A stretch of DNA of 18,747 bases from an uncultured Eubacteriales bacterium (GTDB lineage: Bacteria > Bacillota > Clostridia > Oscillospirales > CAG-272): the NCBI GenBank assembly GCA_958414825.1, contig CATYXQ010000037.1, forward strand, positions 1 through 18,747. Reading direction: 5' to 3'. The translations under genes were made by a program, and so were the position numbers. This document shows positions 12,493 to 18,747 of this stretch, piece after piece. Numbering within the stretch: position 1 is the stretch's first letter; each line of letters starts with the position of its first letter. The notes below the pieces were generated by a model. The model made no database searches and was not told where the DNA came from. It was given only the letters and a program-made list of their open reading frames with translations.

Positions 12493-15003
12493 ATGAACAG
12501 CAGATTTACACAAAAAGCACAAAACGCCCTGAACAACGCCTTAATCGCGGCGCGTGAATTCGGTCATACTTATGTCGGATCCGAGCACTTGCTCGTCGGT
12601 CTCACAGCAGATGAAGAAAGCGTAGCCGCGCGCGCCCTGATCTCCAAAGGCGCTACCAAGCAAAAAATTGTAGAAACCGTAGTCAACTCTATCGGAACCG
12701 GCTCGCCTACAAATGTCAACGCCTCAGACCTGACGCCCCGCACCAAACAAATCATCGAAATGTCCGCTTATGCCTCCGCCCGCTACGGGCACGGCTATAT
12801 CGGAACCGAGCATTTGCTTCTGGCACTGCTGGAAGAAACCGACTGTGTAGCGCTGAAAATTTTAGCCTCGCTCGGCGTTGACGCCGAAGAACTGAAAAAC
12901 GAGTTAACCGTCTATCTTGACGGAATGGAGAGAAACGATACGCCGCCGCAAAACGGCGGCGGCAAATCCGGCAACGGCAAAGCGAACATCAAGGACTGTC
13001 CCACGCTTTCAAACTATGGCCGCGATTTGACCGCTCTGGCCAAAGAAGGCAAGCTGGATCCGATTATCGGCCGTGAAAACGAAACCGAACGTGTTGTTCA
13101 GATCCTTGCGCGCCGCACAAAGAACAATCCATGCTTGATCGGAGAGCCCGGCGTCGGAAAAACCGCCGTAGTCGAGGGACTGGCACAGCGCATTGCCGAC
13201 GGAAATGTTCCCGAAATGCTGAGAAACAAGAGCATCGTTACAGTGGATATTCCCTCCATGATTGCAGGCGCCAAGTACCGCGGCGAATTTGAGGAACGCC
13301 TGAAAAACGTCATGAATGAGGTCTCAAAACGACCCGACATCATTCTGTTTATCGATGAGATTCACACACTGGTCGGAGCCGGCGCGGCAGAAGGCGCGCT
13401 GGATGCGGCCAACATCCTAAAGCCGGCGCTTTCGCGCGGCGAAATGCAACTCATCGGTGCGACCACGATCAACGAATACCGCCAAAATATTGAAAAGGAT
13501 GCGGCGCTGGAACGGCGTTTCCAATCCGTTATGGTGGGCGAACCGACGCCGGAAGAAGCCATACTGATTTTGAAGGGACTGCGCGACAAATACGAAGCGC
13601 ATCACAAGCTGAAAATCTCGGACGAAGCAATCGAGGCCGCTGTCAATCTTTCAAAGCGGTATATCAACGACCGGTATTTGCCGGATAAAGCCATTGACCT
13701 CGTAGACGAGGCCGCCTCGCGCATTCGGATTTCCAATTTCACTTCGCCCCCGGATATCAAGGATATGGAGAAAACCATTGACACGCTTTCAAAAAGCAAA
13801 GAAGAAGCGATCAAAGCGCAGAATTTTGAGGAGGCCGCTCGGCTTCGCGATGAGGAACACGCTCTGCGCAAAAAACTGGACGAAGAAAAGGCAGCATGGC
13901 AAAAATCCCGCGAGGGCAACGCGCTTGTGGTTACCAAGGACAACATTGCCGACATCGTAACCTCATGGACGGGGATTCCGGTAAAGCAGCTTGAAAGCGA
14001 AGAGAGTAAAAAGCTGCTGAATCTGGATAAAATTCTGAAAGAACGGATTATCGGACAGGATAAGGCCGTAGACGCGGTCGCAAAAGCAATTCGCCGCGGC
14101 AGAATGGGACTCAAAGATCCAAAGCGTCCGCTCGGTTCCTTTATTTTCTTAGGCCCGACCGGCGTCGGAAAGACCGAGCTTGCAAAAGCTCTGGCACAAA
14201 TCATGTTCGGCGACGAAAACGCCATGATTCGGATTGATATGTCCGAATATATGGAAAAGCACAGCGTTTCCAAGATGATCGGTTCGCCTCCCGGCTATGT
14301 CGGATTCGACGAGGGCGGTCAGCTGACCGAAAAAATCCGCCGGAAACCGTACTCGGTCGTTCTCTTCGATGAAATCGAAAAGGCGCATCCGGATGTCTTT
14401 AACATCATGCTTCAAGTTTTGGATGACGGCGTTCTGACCGATTCTCAGGGACGTAAAGTCGATTTCAAAAACACGGTTATTATCATGACTTCCAATGTCG
14501 GCGCCGCCGCCATCACAGAAAAGGCCAAATCACTCGGTTTCTCCGCATCTTCGGGCGCTGCGGACGACAAAGCCAGCATTGAAAGCAACGTCATGAGCGC
14601 GCTGAAATCCACTTTCCGCCCGGAATTTTTAAACCGACTGGACGAGATCATTGTATTCAACCGACTCACCGATTCCGATATTCGCAAAATCGCAGCGCTT
14701 TTGCTGAAAGAATTGCAGACACGAATCAAAGATCTCGGCGTCAACATTACCTTTGACGAATCCCTGATCGCATTTGTTGCAAAAGAAGGCTTTGATCCCG
14801 TATACGGCGCAAGACCGCTCCGCAGAGCCATTACAAGCCTTGTGGAAGACAGCTTTTCCGAGGCCATGCTCGAGGGCAGAATCAAGGCGGGAGACAAAAT
14901 CCTTGCAAAAGAAGCAAACGGAAAAATTGTGTATGAACCCATTTCTTCAAATGAAAATCTTTCTGAAAACAGCGAAATGAACACCGAAAATACCAATGCA
15001 TAA
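12493..15003 (+). CDS. clpC: ClpC AAA+ unfoldase
   Basis: 836-residue Hsp100 chaperone that unfolds substrates for ClpP. Order: an N-terminal double Clp-N domain (about 1-145), which in Bacillus binds phospho-arginine; a glycine/asparagine linker; AAA-1 with Walker A GEPGVGKT (217-224) and Walker B ILFIDEIH (284-291); a coiled middle domain with UVR motif NFEEAARLRDEE (444-455); AAA-2 with GPTGVGKT (554-561) and VVLFDEIEKAHPDVF (622-636); a ClpP-docking loop with LGF (681-683); and YGARPLRRAI (771-780). The acidic, Asn-rich tail after about 818 is unconserved. AAGGAGG precedes the ATG. Last gene of the operon; clpP is not in this window. Confidence 0.98.
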   Translation: MNSRFTQKAQNALNNALIAAREFGHTYVGSEHLLVGLTADEESVAARALISKGATKQKIVETVVNSIGTGSPTNVNASDLTPRTKQIIEMSAYASARYGHGYIGTEHLLLALLEETDCVALKILASLGVDAEELKNELTVYLDGMERNDTPPQNGGGKSGNGKANIKDCPTLSNYGRDLTALAKEGKLDPIIGRENETERVVQILARRTKNNPCLIGEPGVGKTAVVEGLAQRIADGNVPEMLRNKSIVTVDIPSMIAGAKYRGEFEERLKNVMNEVSKRPDIILFIDEIHTLVGAGAAEGALDAANILKPALSRGEMQLIGATTINEYRQNIEKDAALERRFQSVMVGEPTPEEAILILKGLRDKYEAHHKLKISDEAIEAAVNLSKRYINDRYLPDKAIDLVDEAASRIRISNFTSPPDIKDMEKTIDTLSKSKEEAIKAQNFEEAARLRDEEHALRKKLDEEKAAWQKSREGNALVVTKDNIADIVTSWTGIPVKQLESEESKKLLNLDKILKERIIGQDKAVDAVAKAIRRGRMGLKDPKRPLGSFIFLGPTGVGKTELAKALAQIMFGDENAMIRIDMSEYMEKHSVSKMIGSPPGYVGFDEGGQLTEKIRRKPYSVVLFDEIEKAHPDVFNIMLQVLDDGVLTDSQGRKVDFKNTVIIMTSNVGAAAITEKAKSLGFSASSGAADDKASIESNVMSALKSTFRPEFLNRLDEIIVFNRLTDSDIRKIAALLLKELQTRIKDLGVNITFDESLIAFVAKEGFDPVYGARPLRRAITSLVEDSFSEAMLEGRIKAGDKILAKEANGKIVYEPISSNENLSENSEMNTENTNA

Positions 15004-15016
15004 TTTTCAAGATTTC

Positions 15017-15055
15017 AAAGAGGCGCAGAACCTGATTCTGCGCCTCTTTGTTTTA
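15017..15055. terminator. Terminator after clpC
   Basis: AAAGAGGCGCAGAA (15017-15030), loop CCTGA, TTCTGCGCCTCTTT (15036-15049): a perfect 14-bp stem followed by GTTTTATT. It lies between convergent clpC and azlD. On the minus strand the U-run is shorter (CTCTTTG), so it may terminate azlD transcripts less well. Confidence 0.9.
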
Positions 15056-15060
15056 TTCAG

Positions 15061-15387
15061 TTAAAAAACGCAATAGTGCAGGAGCATATAAACTACGGTT
15101 CCGCCCGCAATAGAAAGCAACATATTCCGCCTCCAAACATGCAGCAAGACAATACAGCCGATTGCAATCAATTCCGGAAGTCCATATGGGCTGACCAAAA
15201 CTTCAACATCTTTCAAACAATAAACGACCAGCAGTCCGAGCGCGGCCGCCGGTAAAAAACGTCCTAAATATTGTATGTATTTCGGCGTAGGGCGATTGAC
15301 CGGAAAAAGCCAAAAAGGCAAAAAACGCGTTAAAATTGTTCCGAGCGCCACCACGGCTATCGTAATGATTTGCTGTGTCTGTGTCAT
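15061..15387 (-). CDS. azlD: AzlD-type branched-chain amino-acid transport subunit
   Basis: 108-residue membrane protein with four hydrophobic helices (about residues 8-26, 41-60, 66-84 and 88-106). The family pattern includes ILTRFLPFWLFP (about 18-29), KYIQYLGRFLPAAALGLLVVY and a final AGGTVVYMLL. AzlD is the small partner of AzlC in the LIV-E export family, which exports branched-chain amino acids or analogues such as azaleucine. The start overlaps the azlC stop by four bases, so expression is coupled. Confidence 0.93.
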   Translation of the reverse strand: MTQTQQIITIAVVALGTILTRFLPFWLFPVNRPTPKYIQYLGRFLPAAALGLLVVYCLKDVEVLVSPYGLPELIAIGCIVLLHVWRRNMLLSIAGGTVVYMLLHYCVF

Positions 15388-16094
15388 GTCCTGTCTCCTG
15401 ACTTTTCAATCGGTTTTTGCAAAAGCGTCAGCACACCCAAAATCAAAAGCATGGCGGGAATCATAAAATTATCGCTGTCAAACAAAAGCAAGCAGGCAAG
15501 CGAAAGTCCCACTCCCAATACAGAGCTTATATGCGACTTTTCTTTCAGCCAATTATCCAGAAAAATCACCACAATCAACGCGGTCATCACAAAATCCAAG
15601 CCCTCAAGCTGAGCGGGGATCAATGAACCGAGCAAGCCGCCGAGCGTCGCGCCCATAACCCAATAAGAATGGTTCAAAAGCGTTACAAAGAAGTAAAACC
15701 AACCGCGATCCACGCCAAGCGGAACGTCAACCGTGCAGTTAATCGAAAAAGCCTCGTCACACAAACCAAAAATCAAATACCACCGTTTTTTACCCGCGCC
15801 TTTATACTTATCCAGCATCGACAGACCATAGAACAGATGTCGCGCATTGACCATAAGCGCAAGCAAAAACGCACCGACCGGATCAAACGCACCAAGCAAC
15901 AAATCAACAGTCACAAATTCCATCGAACCCGCAAAAACAATCAGACTCATAAATATAGGATACAGCGGAGAAAAGCCAGAAAGATTCATGTACATACCGT
16001 ATGCCGTTCCCAAAAATAAAAATCCGGCTAAAATAGGCAGCGTATACGGAAAAGCGACGCGCAATGCTATCACTACAGAAGTTTTTTTATTCAA
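15384..16094 (-). CDS. azlC: AzlC-type branched-chain amino-acid exporter
   Basis: 236-residue polytopic protein (six or seven hydrophobic segments) with AzlC features: FPYTLPILAGFLFLGTAYG, SPLYPIFMSLIVFAGSMEF, LALMVNARHLFYGLSML and LFGLCDEAFS-like IFGLCDEAFSI. It is the main membrane component of a two-part exporter with AzlD. The frame remains open upstream to a TTG at 16136, but GAAAGGA lies 11 bases before the TTG at 16092-16094, which gives normal family length, so I take that TTG as the start; the spacing is slightly long. No regulator gene is next to it. Confidence 0.92.
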   Translation of the reverse strand: MNKKTSVVIALRVAFPYTLPILAGFLFLGTAYGMYMNLSGFSPLYPIFMSLIVFAGSMEFVTVDLLLGAFDPVGAFLLALMVNARHLFYGLSMLDKYKGAGKKRWYLIFGLCDEAFSINCTVDVPLGVDRGWFYFFVTLLNHSYWVMGATLGGLLGSLIPAQLEGLDFVMTALIVVIFLDNWLKEKSHISSVLGVGLSLACLLLFDSDNFMIPAMLLILGVLTLLQKPIEKSGDRT

Positions 16095-16166
16095 CGTACA
16101 ACTTGTCCTTTCTATCCGCACAGCGATCAAAATCAAAATAACAAATACCGCTTTATCTTAACATAT

Positions 16167-16186
16167 AGATTGCCAAAATGCAATCT
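16167..16186. promoter_or_regulatory. Dyad in the azlC upstream region, possible operator
   Basis: AGATTGC (16167-16173), six bases, GCAATCT (16180-16186). On the minus strand a weak promoter candidate (TTGCAT, 17 bases, TAAGAT) overlaps this dyad. This suggests, but does not show, repressor control of azlCD. Confidence 0.3.
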
Positions 16187-16193
16187 CAGCGCC

Positions 16194-16333
16194 AAAATAA
16201 ACAGACGCTTTCCAAAGCGTTGTTTTAAGAACATCCGCAGAGGCGGCGACCAGCGCCCGAGGCGCATAGCATACTATGTCCCCCTGCATCATGTCTTCCT
16301 ATTACAACGCGCTTTACGGCGTCTGTTTATTTT
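16194..16333. other. 140-base element closed by a perfect 15-bp inverted repeat with nested hairpins
   Basis: AAAATAAACAGACGC (16194-16208) and its exact reverse complement (16319-16333) enclose about 110 bases that continue to pair. Inner stem 2 is AAAGCGTTGT (16214-16223) with ACAACGCGCTTT (16304-16315, CG bulge). Stem 3 is AAGAACAT (16227-16234) with ATGTCTT (16291-16297, A bulge). Inside are small hairpins CCGC-agag-GCGG (16235-16246), GCGCC-cga-GGCGC (16253-16265) and ATAG-cata-CTAT (16266-16277). Only weak overlapping frames cross it, none convincing. It could be a structured RNA gene, a decayed MITE-like element, or an elaborate shared terminator for azlC-side and GH43-side transcripts. 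No target-site duplication is evident, and I recognise no known RNA family. Confidence 0.6.
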
Positions 16334-16497
16334 AATTGTTTGCTTCTTTTAAAAATCTGCAATGCAATATGTCCGTCGCCGTTTACATCATAAAGCGCAT
16401 CATAACCGCCGCTGACGACTTTTTAACTAAGCAGTGCCGCGTCCCAAGCGGTTATCCGCGCGTCTGAATCAGAATGCGGCGGCGCAGTCGGCCCGTA
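16327..16497 (-). pseudogene. Decayed linker-dockerin copy
   Basis: On the minus strand, one frame reads YGPTAPPHSDSDARITAWDAALLS, a TAA stop, then KVVSGGYDALYDVNGDGHIALQIFKRS and a final stop (sequence given in parts: YGPTAPPHS / DSDARITAWDAALLS / stop / KVVSGGYDALYDVNGDGH). This parallels the C terminus of the intact neighbour: YGPTTTPQ, then NRDGRVTLADVFLVSRYIM, then SNAGYSAAYDPNADGK. Both calcium-loop halves are recognisable. It is out of frame with the intact gene, lacks a start codon and signal region, has a TGA just before YGPT and an internal TAA. It is most simply the 3' remnant of a second dockerin-protein gene, or of a tandem duplication. Confidence 0.75.
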
Positions 16498-16513
16498 TCA
16501 TATATAGATTTTC

Positions 16514-18747
16514 TCAAACTCCGGTTGCGATTATTTTCATCAAATACATAATATCACTCAAATCGGATTTTCCGTCTGCATTCGGATCATAAGCCGCGCT
16601 GTACCCCGCATTCGACATAATATACCGCGAAACCAAAAATACATCTGCCAGCGTAACGCGCCCGTCCCGATTAAAATCGTCTTTATATATATTTGCAGGA
16701 TAAGGCTGCGGAGTCGTGGTTGGACCGTACACATACAAAATGTCCGGACCGCCGTTCTCGTCAGGGACAAATTTTACGAGGTCAATACAAGTATACCGAG
16801 GTTCAACAAGATTTGTACTGCTATGCTGATGATATACCATATAAAGCTCACTGCCGTCCGGCGAAGTTACAAAAACGCCGTCGCCCACACCGTCTACCGC
16901 ACTGTTATAGGTCAAAATATCGTTGTATTGATATTTCGTATACGGTCCAAGGACATTCTCTGCCACCGCATAACCCTCTCCATAATGTCCTTTGTAATGA
17001 CCTGTCGCATAAATCATATAATACAGTCCGTTATGCTTATGAATCACGCCGCCCTCGCTGATTAAACCGTATCCATCCGTCTCATAAATGTCCGTCGGGG
17101 AAATCAGAAGCGTCAGCGTACCGGACTTCGGTGTAATCACCCCGTCCGCTACCGCAACTTCTTCCATCCAGATAAAGTTTCCGCCGCCGAACCGCACATA
17201 CGATAAATAAATTTTTCCATCATCATCTATGAACGGATGACCGCCGATCTCGCTGACGTCGTGCAGCGGAACACCGGGGGTCGCCGGTTCAAACGGGCCG
17301 TACGGAGACGATGCCACCGCATAGTAAAGCCTTGAATTTCCCTCTGAATTTTTTGCCGCATACAGCAAATAGAACAAGCCGTCATGATAAAAAACATTCG
17401 GACTCATGTAACTGCTGGTCTTATATTCCGCTTTATGCGTAAATACAACATTCTTCGAGGTCCAATTAACCAGATCTGTTGAGGTATGTACACGGAAAAC
17501 ATTATTTCCGTCCGATATACGGTTATACAAATAATACACGCCGTCATAATAAAGCACATCTGGATCCGCGCCGACCGTTACCGGATTGGTATGCGTTTTG
17601 CCCGCATATGCCCGCGGCTCAGAAAAGGTCAAAGCCGATACGCATCCGCCGTCCAGCCAAATTCCAAAATTACCTGCGCGATAGGTTCCCAGCCGCATAT
17701 CAAACTTCGGGAAAGGGGCGTAATCATTAAAATTATCCTCAAAGTAAAGCTTTACATATTTATCAAGCACTTCAATCCGCACAGTCCGAACTCCGTCTCT
17801 GACCGGAACATTTTTTGACCCCATGCATTTGAACTTTCCGTTAATCACCTGATAAAGATATACGCGCTCCTCTTCTCGGTTGATCTCGAAAACAAAATAG
17901 TTTCGCATGTCGGTTGCACCAAACACAAAGCGCGTTGCGCCAACAGCTTCAAGCTCGCATTCCACCGCAAAATCTTCCGCGAAAACATCTGCACTGAGCA
18001 AAGCGCCTGTGCCACGCACCTCAGTTTCAAGAATCTCCAAACTTCCGCCGTACTGAACAGCCATCCCCGCAAAACTCGCAGATTGACTGAGTTCAGGCAG
18101 AACATCATCCTCTAAAACCGTCACACGAAAATTGTCAAAAGTACCGGCGTCATTATAAAATTTCCGAAGTCCGATCTGATTTCCGATTGCCGAATAAATA
18201 TCCTTGGAAGAGGTGCCGATATCATAGGTCATGCCAAAATACTGCACCGTACCGTCTAAAGACGTTACAAGATACGTCAATTCTTTTCCGCGCACCGTTA
18301 CAGAAAGATGTAAATCCGCACCTCGCCGTATGGATGCAAGTCCGACCGTAATATTACCACCCCACGCTCCGGTCGCATCATAACAGCCCATAGCGCCCTT
18401 TTGCGCATCCGCACTGATAAAAAAATCATAGCCGAAAAAAGTTTTCGGACGGACGGACGGCCCCCCGATTCCTCCGATTAAAATGCCGCCTGTGGAGGTA
18501 TGGCCGAGAAAATCCACTTCTACACGAAAATTCTTGCCCGTATACTTGTTCGGTAGCGTATACGTAAGGTAAGCCGAACCGGAACCGGAACCGGCTGTAA
18601 GTCCTCCGTTCCCAATCGCCCAGTTTCCGTTTAACGTAAAATCGGAAAGAGATGACGAATCTGAAAAATCATTAAAGTAAATCTCTGTTTCTTTTGCCTG
18701 TACGCTAACCGCCAGCACCGCGCACAAACCAATCAATGCCCACAAAA
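16514..18747 (-). CDS. Secreted GH43-family glycoside hydrolase with dockerin, 5' end beyond window
   Basis: 743 or more residues; the start codon lies off the window edge, but the signal-peptide core (LWALIGLCAVLAVSVQA, probable cleavage before KETE) is visible. Two beta-sandwich, LamG/DUF1080-like regions occupy about 20-210 and 222-380. A five-bladed GH43-type domain (about 388-665) has ADPDVLYYDG (Asp394, expected general base) and ISEGGVIHKHNGLYYMIYA (Glu564, expected general acid). The middle motif reads IGGHPFIDDDG (500-510), where many relatives have IDGH. A Pro/Thr linker (YGPTTTPQPYP) leads to a type I dockerin (about 689-740) with two calcium loops: Asp690/Asn692/Asp694/Asp701 and Asp720/Asn722/Asp724/Asp731. 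It probably acts on arabinan/xylan-type polysaccharide and docks to a cohesin scaffold; the exact substrate is unknown. Confidence 0.88.
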   Translation of the reverse strand, partial: LWALIGLCAVLAVSVQAKETEIYFNDFSDSSSLSDFTLNGNWAIGNGGLTAGSGSGSAYLTYTLPNKYTGKNFRVEVDFLGHTSTGGILIGGIGGPSVRPKTFFGYDFFISADAQKGAMGCYDATGAWGGNITVGLASIRRGADLHLSVTVRGKELTYLVTSLDGTVQYFGMTYDIGTSSKDIYSAIGNQIGLRKFYNDAGTFDNFRVTVLEDDVLPELSQSASFAGMAVQYGGSLEILETEVRGTGALLSADVFAEDFAVECELEAVGATRFVFGATDMRNYFVFEINREEERVYLYQVINGKFKCMGSKNVPVRDGVRTVRIEVLDKYVKLYFEDNFNDYAPFPKFDMRLGTYRAGNFGIWLDGGCVSALTFSEPRAYAGKTHTNPVTVGADPDVLYYDGVYYLYNRISDGNNVFRVHTSTDLVNWTSKNVVFTHKAEYKTSSYMSPNVFYHDGLFYLLYAAKNSEGNSRLYYAVASSPYGPFEPATPGVPLHDVSEIGGHPFIDDDGKIYLSYVRFGGGNFIWMEEVAVADGVITPKSGTLTLLISPTDIYETDGYGLISEGGVIHKHNGLYYMIYATGHYKGHYGEGYAVAENVLGPYTKYQYNDILTYNSAVDGVGDGVFVTSPDGSELYMVYHQHSSTNLVEPRYTCIDLVKFVPDENGGPDILYVYGPTTTPQPYPANIYKDDFNRDGRVTLADVFLVSRYIMSNAGYSAAYDPNADGKSDLSDIMYLMKIIATGV

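Noticed and set aside
13602..14273. 223-codon open frame on the minus strand inside clpC
   Set aside because: Ser/Phe/Arg-rich antisense frame of the conserved AAA+ core; no start signal and no family resemblance.
16170..16352. 60-codon plus-strand frame, and a 44-codon minus-strand frame starting MMQGDIVCYAP, across the inverted-repeat element
   Set aside because: Neither has a domain or hydrophobic pattern of a known small protein, and RNA-like base pairing explains the sequence better; the minus-strand frame has a GGAAG upstream, so it is not fully excluded.

Overview
The window looks like chromosome from a spore-forming, anaerobic Firmicute of the class Clostridia. The evidence is a complete ctsR-mcsA-mcsB-clpC operon, a SleC-like cortex-lytic gene group behind a forespore-type promoter, the clostridial order nusB / Kae1-like / xseA / xseB / ispA / tlyA, and a secreted glycoside hydrolase with a C-terminal dockerin. 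The dockerin points to a plant-fibre degrader, for example a Ruminococcaceae/Oscillospiraceae-type gut or rumen bacterium. That placement is inference; no rRNA gene is present. No tRNA, CRISPR array, transposase or prophage gene was seen.

Region 1 (1-4674, minus strand) is one tightly packed housekeeping operon. It starts at a perfect-consensus sigma-A promoter (TTGACA-N17-TATAAT) and reads nusB, a Kae1/TsaD-like protein, xseA, xseB, ispA, tlyA and the first 27 codons of a probable NAD kinase. Neighbouring genes overlap, abut or lie within about 20 bases of each other, so translational coupling is likely.

Region 2 (4744-6593, plus strand) has its own promoter and three genes: a small four-helix membrane protein, a membrane-anchored SGNH/GDSL hydrolase and a DUF4358-type lipoprotein. 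A textbook intrinsic terminator lies inside the 5' coding part of the SGNH gene, and a second hairpin covers its ribosome-binding site. A bidirectional terminator at 6566-6593 separates this group from prs.

Region 3 (6605-10379) has a divergent-type PRPP synthase on the minus strand. Back to back with it, on the plus strand, is a sporulation-type gene group: a SleC-N-terminal-like beta-sandwich protein, a SpoIID-like domain with three peptidoglycan-binding repeats, and a third protein with two such repeats. It looks like a SleC-type cortex hydrolase distributed over separate genes. A strong terminator follows.

Region 4 (10377-15049, plus strand) is the class III heat-shock operon ctsR-mcsA-mcsB-clpC. 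Two tandem CtsR operators overlap the -35 of its promoter. McsB arginine-phosphorylates targets, ClpC with ClpP degrades them, and CtsR represses the operon.

Region 5 (15061-16094, minus strand) encodes the AzlC/AzlD branched-chain amino-acid exporter pair.

Region 6 (16095-18747) contains a 5'-truncated secreted GH43-dockerin protein. Downstream of it lies a decayed second copy of its linker and dockerin, then a 140-base element closed by a perfect 15-bp inverted repeat and rich in nested hairpins. This 419-base stretch without an intact gene is the most unusual non-coding part of the window.
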